Shown: in pieces, positions 10,351 through 20,614 of the stretch
Position numbering within the stretch: the first letter of the stretch is position 1
Layout: every line of letters begins with the position of its first letter
NCBI GenBank assembly: GCA_019155205.2
Contig: JAHNZQ020000004.1
Location: 626,658-690,657, forward strand
DNA from: Gracilaria vermiculophylla
Lineage: Eukaryota; Rhodophyta; Florideophyceae; Gracilariales; Gracilariaceae
DNA: 64,000 bases
Direction of reading: 5' to 3'
The notes under the pieces: model-generated
Databases searched by the model: none
Seen by the model: the letters and a program-made list of their open reading frames with translations, nothing else
What the model was told of the DNA's origin: nothing
Position numbers and translations under genes: made by a program

Positions 10351-13140
10351 CCGTGTTCATTAATCGCGAAATCAAATGATTTTCGACCAGAAGGCCTGTG
10401 ATTCCTTTTTTTTTGCTCTGGTTACAGCCACGAGATGTTCCGAAACCATCAGGTTCCTTTTCATTCCACTGCGATCGGAGAAAACCAACAGAATGAGGGC
10501 GAACCGGTTTACAGGGAAGCAATAACAATGCTGCAATGAAATCAATTCGCTTTGGAACCCTTTGTGCAGTCGAGGGAATGCCGCCGCATTCTGGTGTGAG
10601 TCTATCCCCGATGGATTTTTTCGTTACATGTCGGAAAGTATGATTGTGTTTGAGCTTGTCAAGTTGTGAGTTATAGGACGCCTAAATTGTACATTGTCTG
10701 TCTCAAGTAAACGCAAACTCTGCAAACACGGGGATGCACAGAGACATATACTTCTTCATTTTTTTCATATGTAACATAGTAGTTCGTTGAACGACTATAT
10801 CTCCTGTTTAATGGAGATTCGCTCGTCGTTATGGGCAGTGTATGTGACGTGGAAGTGTGCTCCACATTAAAATGGCCCGGTCCCCATGTACCAAGGATGG
10901 AACTAATCCACGGGGGACAGGATTAAAATTCAGCCATGTTCTCTATTCTGCGGTTGCAATCTCATGTTGAACACTAGGAATTAGATTTGCGATCTTCATT
11001 GCTTTGTCGCCATCAGATTGCAATCCTTCTTTCTAAAAACAATCTAATTGTTTATCCCAATTATCGTCTGACTGAACAAACGCCATTGTCGTCGTCACTA
11101 ATCCAAAGTTACAGAAGTGACGACTAAGACGTAGATACAAAATTGCTTCAAACAGTGGAGGACAATTTCTCATCCGATTTTTTCTTTACATGCAAAGCAG
11201 CTGCAATCTGGATGTTAAACTACAGAGCCCCTCGATCGTTTTTTAGTGTGCAGCTTTCTTGCATCCGCATGCAATCTGGAGGGAAGAGTCTTAAAATAGG
11301 ACTCCTCGGATTGCATTCCAATCGATTGCGTTCCGCCCCTGCCTTGTACAAATTTACCTTCCGTGCACTAAAGCGCTGGATCTGCGCGTTCTTCACACCA
11401 TATCATATTTTCACTCTATGTGTTTAACGTATTCTTGAACTGCTTCACGAGAAAAATCACTAGTCCCATTTCGGAATAGTCGAAAGGGTGAGAAGGTAAA
11501 AGCTCGACAATGTTAGTGAGCCTTTACTAGGATTACTACGGCTATTTTTAAACCGATTCTTGCCTCCGTAAATCTTCTATTATACCTGGTCTAGCTTGAG
11601 AGCTCGAGAGATAGCTTCGAAAGACCAGTACAATGTTTGCAGCCAAACGAAAGCTTCAAGTAGCAGGACTGGCAGGTGGTGATGGCTTGTACCTTCAAGG
11701 CAAAGCTGACCCTGTCTCCTGCAAAAAATGGATACGACATGCCCACACGCTCTTAATAAGGATCAGGTAAGGATTACGCTGATGAAACAGCACCCAAAAA
11801 TAACGTTTAAACATATTATTCTTCTCTGTGCGCAGACAAATGCTGTCCGTCAAGAAAAGTTAAAAAAAGTATCTCAGAGAGAACATACCCATTTGAAGAT
11901 GTTATTTGAAATGACTGATTCGATTTATGGCCTTTCCGTATGCGACGGAATTACCTTTGGAGCAACTGAGGCTGGAACCATGAAATCACGGGTCGTATAC
12001 CGTACTCAAAAAGAAGAAGATAACAAGGCAAGCGTGCCGCCTGTGTCTTCTTTGAGAGCCAAAGGCAGCTTAATCCTAAAATACGTCGAGACACCTCGCT
12101 ATGAATTGCGACAGTTCATGAGACTTGAAAGAATATTGTGTGAGAAGACAATTTGTGGACAGGCGTCAATAGAAGAAGATTAGTACCTCAGAGCATGAGA
12201 TGTTTATACAAATAAAATTCCTGCCCGGGATTCCCCGCATCCTACCTGGGTTTAAACATAACTCAACATCAGGTCCACTTCATTAAAATAGAAAAATTGG
12301 AATGAGAATGGTTGCGGATTGATGCACGCTACAGAGGTGGGACATATTATTATAGAATGAACAGCAAAACTAAAATCTGTATCGTCTCACAAGAGTCAGA
12401 TCATCGCAAGGTTCTTGCATATAATTCTGGAACTTTCGTTGTCATCTCTTGACAATGGCGAATACATATCGTAAGGAACTGCGGTAAAATGCAGATCGTT
12501 TTCATCGCATGAGCTCATGTTTACGAGTCGTCCACTGTGCTCAGTTGCGTGTCATATATTCTGTTATGCTTCAAAGATCTCGTTTTACTTCTGGGTTCAT
12601 GTCATTCTTGTCATCCGTTATTCATGGAGAAACGAATGGCTTTGAAATGAATTTGTCATTTGCTGAACACTGTCAACAAACAGAGTACTTCCATTCAGTT
12701 CAATTTCACCCCCTTGACACCATATATGCAGTACCAATTCCAACCTTCATCAGGACGACGAACGCGTGATGAAACTCATCGCTATGGAACCTTGAGGTGA
12801 GATCTAGATGTACACATGAATCATGAACAGAGCCATTTGTCCTTAATGATGAAACACGGAAACCCTGACCATTTTGGGGGAAAAACTGAGCAATCGCGAA
12901 ATCCTGACATGATTAGTAAAGCACAAAAATAAGATATTCAACTTGATACAATATTGGTACAAAAGCTCTAGTGTCGTTTCACAATTCAAACAAGCCCAAT
13001 ATTAATGCTCAGATCATTTCCCCAGCGGAAGCATTTAAGCTAGGATAAGACGACAGAACCACGAAACATGGCTACTAAATGTACACGTGCGGAAAAGAGT
13101 AATACTAGCATCTTTGTATTAGCACTGATGTGCGGACCCA
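10351..13140. other. Intergenic with one weak spliced-gene candidate
   Basis: About 2.8 kb between the 3' ends of bZIP paralogs 3 (+) and 4 (-). Rather AT-rich. The only ORF with any support is the candidate at 11728-12183; nothing else is convincing. Confidence 0.4.
11728..12183 (+). CDS. Possible small gene with one short intron
   Basis: A continuous 151-codon frame contains a textbook intron signature. CAG|GTAAGG lies at about 11766, and a pyrimidine-rich TTCTTCTCTGTGCGCAG ends about 69 nt later. The 69-nt segment is a multiple of three without stop, so both spliced (128 residues) and retained forms would be open. The predicted product is hydrophilic, Lys/Glu-rich and matches no family I know. 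A second ATG frame starts at 11634 but runs into a stop after the splice. Support is only the splice-site quality. Confidence 0.3.
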   Translation: MDTTCPHALNKDQVRITLMKQHPKITFKHIILLCAQTNAVRQEKLKKVSQREHTHLKMLFEMTDSIYGLSVCDGITFGATEAGTMKSRVVYRTQKEEDNKASVPPVSSLRAKGSLILKYVETPRYELRQFMRLERILCEKTICGQASIEED

Positions 13141-14733
13141 TCATTTCTCCAACATTTGCCGCAGTCGCAAATTCTCTTCTCTCAACAGCATTTCTTTTGA
13201 ACGAAGCAAATCCACCTTTTCGCGCTCTGTCTTCAAACTCAGTTTCATCGAATCATTTAAAGCCTTCTTTCTCATATTGCTACGCTGAGCAGCAGCGCGA
13301 TTTTTCTCGCGACGCAAATCGGCTTTGAGTTTACGGATTAAATCTTTGTCACTGCTAGACGACGAGACAATTTGATTTTGATCGGAAGCTGTTTGCAATT
13401 CAGGCGAAAAAGATTGTGGCACATTACCCCCTTCCACCACGGAGTTGTCCTGAGATTGATCCGAGCTCCCCGGAGCACTGGTGTCCATATCTACAGCAGG
13501 TATCATCGGTTCAGAGCCAAACACATCCTGGAGTTCTGGTGCGACCTCAGGTACGACAGCCATTTGAGAAGTAGAATTTAGTTCGTTACCTGCTGATGGA
13601 ATCTCGAGCAGATCAGAAATCTCAACATTGAGATCCTCTGCAAACAATACAGGGGCTCTCGGTGGCTGGCTGGAGGGTTGTGAACTTCGTGTATCGGGCG
13701 GGTTACCATTCCCTAGTGTGATATCGATAAGATCCGTTGCCGTCGGGGGCAAATCGTCTTGTGACGTCGGCAGCGATGAACGGGGTTCTTGAATAAGAGC
13801 GTGTCGACTAATAGCCATGTTACGCAATGCGTTGATTAGTCCGTCCTCTGCACTGTGCGTAGAGCTGAACCTAGTTCCCAGTGCACCCATACACATGCCT
13901 TCATTTTCCCTGTACATTGAGACGTGTGAAACACCGTAGAATGAGCCTAGGCGGGATGACATATTGGCGATAAAGCTGGAGTGATCCAGCGGATGAAGGG
14001 GTTTCACTGTTTTAAGGAGACAATCACATTTGGAAGGCTTTGAGCCGCAATAAATACAGTCGCGATTCTCATATGAGGTTTGAAGCATTAGGAGTGTTGG
14101 AAAGACGGCATCAAAGTTACAAGAACCGCCTTTTGTGGCAGTGCGAAAGAGGGCCAACTTGGTACCGATGACGCAGCGAACCTGACGGGAAGGCGATAGG
14201 GTTTTGATGTACTCGAGGCGAATGCATTCAGTTTCAAAGCAGGAGACGATGAGCATGTATCTTTCATCATCGTTCTTGACAAATCGACATTCACCAAGTG
14301 CATTGCAGACGACTTGAGGGAAGTTCCAGGCGGCAGCAGGGTAGTATATCGCATTCTCAACGCCGATACCATAGGTGATGGAATTGCAGGTGAAAACCGG
14401 GGTGAGAAAGTATGCACTACCAAAGTGGTCTGACATGGAAGTCTCTGTTGGAGAAGTGGGATCAATTTTAGTTTCACGGGATGCACATGCGACGGACATG
14501 CGCTCGATATTTGGGTTCGTAAGGTACGACATTTGAAGCGGTTCCTCCGAGAACAGGAAGTTGTGAACGTCATCATTGTCAAAGATGCGAAGCATTTCAG
14601 AAAAGAGCTGGATGCTCATCATGAGGCTGGGCTTGCTGGTGTTAAGCAAAGACGCGAGCTGGTTGGCTTCCTGCTGCGTGGGAAATATGGCCTCGGAGGG
14701 CGGAAAGGGTGATGGTATGGATGTGGAGGCCAT
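13141..14733 (-). CDS. bZIP-type regulator, paralog 4
   Basis: 530 residues from the ATG at 14733; an upstream in-frame ATG at 14910 would add 59 Cys-rich residues of non-family character. The module contains VHNFLF (56-61), YGIGV, CRFVKNDDERYMLIV, then CIYCG (226-230; Pro of CPxCG replaced by Ile) with Cys236 and Cys238 (CDC), and an HPLD...NMSSRLGSFYG segment. Acidic Ser/Pro-rich linker. bZIP: Asn478, Ala481, Ala482, Ser485, Asn486 for the invariant Arg; heptad positions Met, Glu, Leu, Leu, Leu. It is the only member on the minus strand of this cluster and resembles paralog 8 (from 62865) more than its neighbours. Confidence 0.82.
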   Translation of the reverse strand: MASTSIPSPFPPSEAIFPTQQEANQLASLLNTSKPSLMMSIQLFSEMLRIFDNDDVHNFLFSEEPLQMSYLTNPNIERMSVACASRETKIDPTSPTETSMSDHFGSAYFLTPVFTCNSITYGIGVENAIYYPAAAWNFPQVVCNALGECRFVKNDDERYMLIVSCFETECIRLEYIKTLSPSRQVRCVIGTKLALFRTATKGGSCNFDAVFPTLLMLQTSYENRDCIYCGSKPSKCDCLLKTVKPLHPLDHSSFIANMSSRLGSFYGVSHVSMYRENEGMCMGALGTRFSSTHSAEDGLINALRNMAISRHALIQEPRSSLPTSQDDLPPTATDLIDITLGNGNPPDTRSSQPSSQPPRAPVLFAEDLNVEISDLLEIPSAGNELNSTSQMAVVPEVAPELQDVFGSEPMIPAVDMDTSAPGSSDQSQDNSVVEGGNVPQSFSPELQTASDQNQIVSSSSSDKDLIRKLKADLRREKNRAAAQRSNMRKKALNDSMKLSLKTEREKVDLLRSKEMLLREENLRLRQMLEK

Positions 14734-16069
14734 GGTGCATTGGACAAAGGAGATCTGCGACGATGCAACGGTGAATGTTGTGGCACGGCGATGTAGAGCG
14801 CATTCCGCGAGACAGCAGCGCCCCGGACAGACGAGTGCCGGTTGAAATATCTCCGCGATGCTGTACACAGCATGGCTGGGAAACGAAGCTGCGCAACTGC
14901 CGCGTTGCACCTGTATGCAAATTATTCCACGTCACATGCGTCGGCGCACAAGCTGTGCCGTGGCCACACCGTATGCCGACGTGCGCAGCGGCGCAGCCGG
15001 GCGTAGCCGGCGTAGCCCAGCGTAGCCGCACAGCCGCATGTAGCCGCGCGTAGCCCATGGCAACTACTAACTTAGCTGGGTTACGTGCGGTGCCTCGCAC
15101 GTCGGCAGGCGCTTTAACGGCCAAACGCTTGGCAATGATATCTCGTCGTCGCAGCGTCTTTCATCTTCAGCTGGCATATCTTTCCTGTGTGTATCAACAG
15201 ATTACCAGGGGTATCGCCACATTCCTCGCATCTAACGAGAAAACTTATGGAGGTTGTATGTATGCAGCGCACGATGGCATTTTGGCCAATTGCCGGGGCG
15301 GGGGGTTTTCGAGCGATTAGTGTTCCTCCGGAAACGCTTGTCTACCGCTTGCAGCGCAAAATAGACAGGTGCAATAAATTAAATTACAGACGGAACGGCG
15401 TGAGCAACGTCTGCCATCGGACGCGCCTGGTCTGCTGTGCTCCCGTAGTCTTACAGTAATCTGGAGATATCTGCTTTTGTTTTTCGAAAACCACCGCCCT
15501 CATCGCCAGCGACCCGTTTGTGCCGCTCTCGGGCAGCTGACACAGCCCGCAAAGTTGCAAATTATCTCAAAACTTTTCGCATTCGTCCGACAAAATGTGC
15601 ACTTCACAGAACACTTTCGCGCTGTGAACTGCGCGCTCCACGCCGCGGGACGCGCGTGTGTTGAGCAACGTTGACATGCGCCATCGTCTGCCCCCTGAGA
15701 AAAACCTGTCATCTGCCCCCCAGCTTTCCCTCCCCTCCCCCTCCCCATTCCCCCTCCCCCCGCCTGCTTCCTACCTTTCTTCTCGCTCCTTTTCGCCGCA
15801 TCATCTACCTTCGCATACGCCTCCTCTACAGCTCTCCCCTATCATTTCCCGTACCGAATCCCACCTCGCCTCTTGCTTGCCATCTGTTCGCATTCCCCTC
15901 CTAACTCCTCTGCCGCTTAGGGCTTCACACATCAGTCACATATTCATAGCCGCCACCGTTTCCCCCTTTTTACAGCCATTTTGGCATCTCTTTCTCCGCA
16001 CTTACGCTGTCCTCGTTCTGCTGCGTTTTTTTCAAACTACGCAGGCGCCAGTCGCCCCGCACCAAAACG
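14734..16069. other. Divergent promoter region, bZIP paralog 4 / PP2A B''
   Basis: About 1.3 kb between divergent starts. A run of GTAGCC-type repeats occurs near 14995-15055 and a long pyrimidine-rich tract (C/T) at 15710-15850 precedes the PP2A gene. No convincing ORF. Confidence 0.45.
14928..14934. promoter_or_regulatory. CACGTCA bZIP-type site
   Basis: An ACGT-core element lies about 195 bp upstream of the chosen start of bZIP paralog 4. ACGT cores are typical plant-type bZIP sites; autoregulation is possible but a 7-mer is weak evidence. Confidence 0.2.
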
Positions 16070-19063
16070 ATGGATATTGACACAACGCCTGCAACCTCCT
16101 ATCGTGATGGCGCTCCCGCCATGCACTTAGCAGTGCCCTCCCCCACCGAGCATGTCAATATGGATGTCGACCAAGACGTAACACGTGCCATGGACACATC
16201 TAACACCACTCGAAGCCCTTCACAACTCTCTCCCCTCTTCACTTCCAACTCATTCCCCTCCTCGTCCACCTCCAGTACACCCTCACCTGCGCTTGTAGAT
16301 TCCACCGCTCCGAATTTGCGACCCATACCTTCCCCACCGACGGTACTTCTGCACGCCTCTGACGTACTGGTGTGGCCAAAATTCAAGGTTGACGAGCTCT
16401 TTAACGAGTGGCTTGAGCAACCCGACTCAAAGCCCTGGTTGCAAAAGCTTCTGGACGATGTCCGCGCTGGAAACGTCACAGCCTCCGCGGAGATAGAGAT
16501 GGCCCATCGTCTCGCCAAGCACGATAAGAGCTCTTCTCCACCCCACTCACGATCGCCTTCCTCTTCCCACCAGAACGCGGCGTCTAGTTTACCTCAACAA
16601 GCGCCAAGCTCCCCGATCTCCAGACTGTTTCGTAGTCATGTCCCGTTTGGCGACGCAGATGCATCACCCCGATCTCCGGTTGCCGCTCCGGCTGCCATTG
16701 CCGCCCATCTACGATCATCCTTGCATGCGTCAGTTTCTAGTGACTTTGATCTGGGAAAGAGTGGCCCTGTTACTCCCTTGCCACTTGACCAACGCCTTTC
16801 GCCGATCGTGTTTACACCGCTTGCCAAAACGCCTGAGAAGGCTGCTCGTGTTGCAGCGTTGAGCGATGTTGCGAAGGACATTCAAATGGAAGGTGTTGAT
16901 GCGTCGGCACTTGCGGACGCGGAGGCAAAGGATCAACGTACACGTATGGCTGAAAAGGAGGTCTCTGAGAGCGATGCTGAGGGGATCGCTGAGATAACTG
17001 CCGCAGTCGATAAAGTATCCTCCGATGACGCTACGCCTGCTGATACTGACATGAAGCGCAGCAAGACTCGAGATGAAGAGGAGCTTGTTGCCGCTTTGGA
17101 ATCTGCAAAGAAAGTTACCGGAGACAGTGTACCGACCGTCAAAGTTGATGACGCCGTTCCATTAGCAGACAAGGAGATTGTGAAGACCTCAGATGCTGTA
17201 CCGCTTCGGGATGCAATTGCGACTGAAATTGTGGCAATGGATAGCGCAGAAAAGTCTTTGCCGGTTCCAATCTCGAGCGAAACGAGCCGCATGGAAAGTG
17301 ACACTGCCGCTCTCAAAACGAAAGCTGAAGAGGCCTTGAAACAGGAAACTGCAGAGCCTCTAGGTGAGAAGATGATCAGCGCTGCTATTCCTCCCACAAG
17401 ACCAAAACCAGCTCTTAAGGGAGATGCGACAATGATCGATGCGTCACTGGGCCCTCGCGAGCGCAGTTCTTTGCCACGGTTTTATTATCCATGTGGGAAG
17501 GATGCCGTTGATCGTGAGAGGAAAGAACGCGAACTGATGAAGAAGTTTTTTAAGAGAGTGCGCGAGGAGAAGAACCAGCCGGGAGCTGCGCGTTCAGATC
17601 TCGGAGAACTAGTTCTGGACGTCGTTGGTTTACCGACTTACTTCGCAGGAATTGTTTTCGATGCGGTCTTGAGACTAGGTCTTTCCAATCAGACTGGCAA
17701 AGAAAATTTCCGCGAATCAGCGACCAGTCAGGGTACTGGGAATGACATGCAAGATGATGGGAGTAATCGGAGCACCGGGGAACCTTCTAATGTCACTGAT
17801 GGCATGGTCCAACATTCACCCCGCAGTGACGGTGGAACAAAGTCAGATACAACTATGGGTGACGCTACAGACGGAGACGAAAGAGGGAATGACCCTCGTC
17901 AAATAAATGGATTTCACAGTCTTGCGCAGAATAGTGAAACCTCAACTGGAATGTCTGTCGCAACGGATGTTGTGTCAACCGCGGAGCCGATGAATGAAAC
18001 TGTGTGTAATCATATTACAGAGGAGCAGTTCAAGCACTTTTACGATACCATTTGCGCGGGAAAGTCGAAGGAGGCCAGGCTTTTTGCAGTTCTTCGCGAG
18101 CCCGGAGTGGGTCGTGATTACTTGATCCCAAGTGATTTCAAACCGTTACTTCGTTCGTTGCTTATGTGTCATCAAGGCCTAGCTTTCTTGCACGCAACAC
18201 CGGAGTTTCAGCAGAGATACAGTGAAACTGTAATTGAAAGAATTTATTTCGGATGTACACGGCAACATAATGGACGGTTGACTCTCCAAGACATCCGAAG
18301 ATCGAGACTGTTACAGACTCTTATGGTTGTAGATGAAGAAGAAGACATCAACCGGGAAAGGAAGTTTTTCAGCTACGAACACTTTTACGTTCTCTACTGC
18401 AGATTTTGGGAATTGGACGCCAACCATGATCTCCAAATAGATCGGGAGGATTTAATGCGATACGGAAGTCATTCGCTGACTTCTCGTATTGTGGAACGCA
18501 TTTTTGGCGGATATGCACGTCCTCTTGATTCACCAGAGAATCCCGGGTTTATGTCGTACACTGATTTCATTTGGTTCTGTTTGAGCGAAGAAGATAAAAC
18601 CAGTGATACCGCCATAGATTACTGGTTTCGATGTATTGATATGGACGGTGACGGTTTGATAACTATGTATGACATGGAGTTCTTCTACAAGGAGCAGCTG
18701 CATCGCATGGAATGTTTTGGGCATGAGCCCGTACAGATTAAGGATATTTTGTGTCAATTGCTTGACATGATCAAACCCAACGTGCAACCACCTGTGATCA
18801 GGAGGAAGGACCTGAAACGGTGCCGATTAGCTGGTAACTTTTTCAATGTTTTGTTCAACCTCAATAAGTTTTTCGCCATTGAGGCAAGGGATCCTTTGCA
18901 TATAAGACAAGAACATGCGACCCCAGAGCTCACCGACTGGGACCGCTTTGCTGCGTTGGAGTACCTTAGGCTAAGTGCAGAAGAGGAAGAAGGAGAAGAA
19001 GAAACTTGGGAAGAAGTTGGTGAATGTGCAAATCCATTGATGGCTGGCGAGGCTCCATTTTAG
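16070..19063 (+). CDS. PP2A regulatory subunit B'' (EF-hand type)
   Basis: 997 residues. The C-terminal third (about 660-970) is a clear B''/PR72-type subunit: HFYDTICAG, the GRDYLIPSDF region, FWELDANHDLQIDREDL with a complete EF-hand loop starting at Asp783, and a second loop starting at Asp857 (DMDGDGLITMYD). B'' subunits recruit PP2A A/C core enzyme to substrates and respond to calcium. An about 650-residue N-terminal extension is Ser/Pro-rich then Ala/Glu/Asp-rich and probably disordered; a recognisable DVLVWPKFKVDELFN segment at about 98-112 resembles the short conserved N-terminal helix of long B'' forms. Single exon. The ATG at 16070 follows a pyrimidine-rich leader. Confidence 0.9.
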   Translation: MDIDTTPATSYRDGAPAMHLAVPSPTEHVNMDVDQDVTRAMDTSNTTRSPSQLSPLFTSNSFPSSSTSSTPSPALVDSTAPNLRPIPSPPTVLLHASDVLVWPKFKVDELFNEWLEQPDSKPWLQKLLDDVRAGNVTASAEIEMAHRLAKHDKSSSPPHSRSPSSSHQNAASSLPQQAPSSPISRLFRSHVPFGDADASPRSPVAAPAAIAAHLRSSLHASVSSDFDLGKSGPVTPLPLDQRLSPIVFTPLAKTPEKAARVAALSDVAKDIQMEGVDASALADAEAKDQRTRMAEKEVSESDAEGIAEITAAVDKVSSDDATPADTDMKRSKTRDEEELVAALESAKKVTGDSVPTVKVDDAVPLADKEIVKTSDAVPLRDAIATEIVAMDSAEKSLPVPISSETSRMESDTAALKTKAEEALKQETAEPLGEKMISAAIPPTRPKPALKGDATMIDASLGPRERSSLPRFYYPCGKDAVDRERKERELMKKFFKRVREEKNQPGAARSDLGELVLDVVGLPTYFAGIVFDAVLRLGLSNQTGKENFRESATSQGTGNDMQDDGSNRSTGEPSNVTDGMVQHSPRSDGGTKSDTTMGDATDGDERGNDPRQINGFHSLAQNSETSTGMSVATDVVSTAEPMNETVCNHITEEQFKHFYDTICAGKSKEARLFAVLREPGVGRDYLIPSDFKPLLRSLLMCHQGLAFLHATPEFQQRYSETVIERIYFGCTRQHNGRLTLQDIRRSRLLQTLMVVDEEEDINRERKFFSYEHFYVLYCRFWELDANHDLQIDREDLMRYGSHSLTSRIVERIFGGYARPLDSPENPGFMSYTDFIWFCLSEEDKTSDTAIDYWFRCIDMDGDGLITMYDMEFFYKEQLHRMECFGHEPVQIKDILCQLLDMIKPNVQPPVIRRKDLKRCRLAGNFFNVLFNLNKFFAIEARDPLHIRQEHATPELTDWDRFAALEYLRLSAEEEEGEEETWEEVGECANPLMAGEAPF

Positions 19064-19411
19064 GCTCTGCGGTGACTCGTGCAAGGAAAAGCGTTGCAAT
19101 TGTGGCAGAGAAATCGTCAGAGCATAGATTGTTGGGGGCTTTCCGTGAAGGTCTCAAACTGTGAACAATGAAAGCAGAGTTGATGGAGCTGAATGTTTCT
19201 GCATGTAATGTATGGATGGCCAAGGCTAAAACCTCCCGCGGCGTGAAATGTCGTTTGCGTTTCGGATGATGCGGAGGTGGTTGTTATATACATGTGTTCT
19301 ACGGCAGCAGGCGCGGAAAAGAACGCGCGTTTACTGCCCAGTGTAAATATTGTGATAGAAACTCGAACCGGATTCATGTTTGATTGCGTGCAGCGCAGTG
19401 TAACACGGCAG
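19064..19411. other. Intergenic, convergent 3' ends
   Basis: 348 bp between the ends of the PP2A B'' gene (+) and the HAD gene (-). Short ORFs only; nothing recognised. Confidence 0.45.
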
Positions 19412-20167
19412 CTAGTATTTCAGCGGCGTTCCGTGAGTTTCCAAAATTGTTGCGAGTTGTCTTGTCGCCTGTTCTGCATCTTCAAAGTGGACCGCTGCTA
19501 GATAACCGGCTTGTAAGGCGCCTTCACAATTTATTTGCCTATCGTCAAGTAAAATGCAAGACGATGGATGCACGCCGGCTTTTTCTGCCACTTTTCTGTA
19601 AACGGCCACATCAGGCTTTCTGAGACCCTCGTTTCCACTGACAAAGGTCCATCTCGCTCCAAAGCGCGCATGGAGCTGGGTGGCCTCCTCAATCAGATGA
19701 TCCCATGAGGGATAGTTGCTGCACAGATGCACCTGGACGTCTGCTTCCCTGAGGGCATTGAGCAAAACGTCTGTTCCAGGAATCTGACGATATGTTCGTT
19801 TGAGAAAGGCTTTCAAATGAGGTAGATCTACAAAACGCTTGTCTTTGAAAAAGGACCTTGCGAGTTGGGTTTCGTCGATGAGCCCAAGCTCAAAGTTCAC
19901 CCAGACTCCTGGGGTCTTTGCGTCAACAAAATCTTTGAAGGATTGGAAGCCGAAGTGAGAGGCCATGCCGTTGAAGAAAGGGTCTGTAACTAGGGTGTCT
20001 AGCACATCAGACACGATAATGGGCGTCTTTGATCTGGGGGCTTGTTTAGCCATCGCTGGGGCTGTGAATGTGGGCCGATGCAGCGCGTGAGCCCTGCCAA
20101 GTCTGATGGGTTTGTTGAACACCGGATACGAGCAAAACAACGGCTGCGGCCGTCGATGAAAGCTCAT
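19412..20167 (-). CDS. HAD-family FMN hydrolase-like protein, plastid type
   Basis: 251 residues. Residues 1-45 are basic, Ser/Pro/Ala-containing and free of acidic residues, as in plastid transit peptides. The HAD core begins with SDVLDTLVTDPFF (motif I, first Asp about residue 54), has a helical cap with WVNFELGLIDE, motif II around SNY (about 155), the motif III lysine in RKPD (about 183) and motif IV LLDDR (about 202). The VLDTLVTDPFF start plus the F-x-x-G-L-I-x-E cap element matches the plant chloroplast FMN hydrolase type, which dephosphorylates FMN to riboflavin. The exact substrate is inferred; another phosphatase activity is possible. It shares a divergent 447-bp upstream region with the Ser/Pro-rich repeat protein. 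Confidence 0.75.
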   Translation of the reverse strand: MSFHRRPQPLFCSYPVFNKPIRLGRAHALHRPTFTAPAMAKQAPRSKTPIIVSDVLDTLVTDPFFNGMASHFGFQSFKDFVDAKTPGVWVNFELGLIDETQLARSFFKDKRFVDLPHLKAFLKRTYRQIPGTDVLLNALREADVQVHLCSNYPSWDHLIEEATQLHARFGARWTFVSGNEGLRKPDVAVYRKVAEKAGVHPSSCILLDDRQINCEGALQAGYLAAVHFEDAEQATRQLATILETHGTPLKY

Positions 20168-20614
20168 GGAAAAGTGTTAATTGTTACTGACAGGGTTGCT
20201 AGTTAATGTACGGAGAGCGGTGATAAGTACAGGGGCAGGGGAGGCGAAAATGTCCACCAACGTCAAATTACCTTCGCAGTAATTCATCACAACCATACAC
20301 ATATACACGAGGTGCGCGTTCGCAGGTCAACCGTTCGCAGATCGACCGTGCGCCCCTATGAGTGAACGGGAGATTCGAGCCGGCGGGGCACACGGCGTCA
20401 TGAGAGTCATGCCAGTCATGATTCCTAGCTAGCATAAGGCCTCAAACCGCTTCTGGCATACGTGGCTCCCAGTCCTCACACGTGGCGAGCGCCGTTTGCA
20501 CCGAAGCCGACAGGCTACACCCCCTTTTGCGAAAGCGAAAGCGCATGCTCTTAAATTAGTCTGTTTGAACTTGTCAGCGAAACTTCTGCCCATCCAAACC
20601 CTTCGTTCCGCAGG
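20168..20614. other. Bidirectional promoter region
   Basis: 447 bp between divergent genes. A near-exact 16-bp direct repeat occurs at about 20318-20348 (CGTTCGCAGGTCAACC and CGTTCGCAGATCGACC), a candidate protein-binding pair. Confidence 0.4.
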
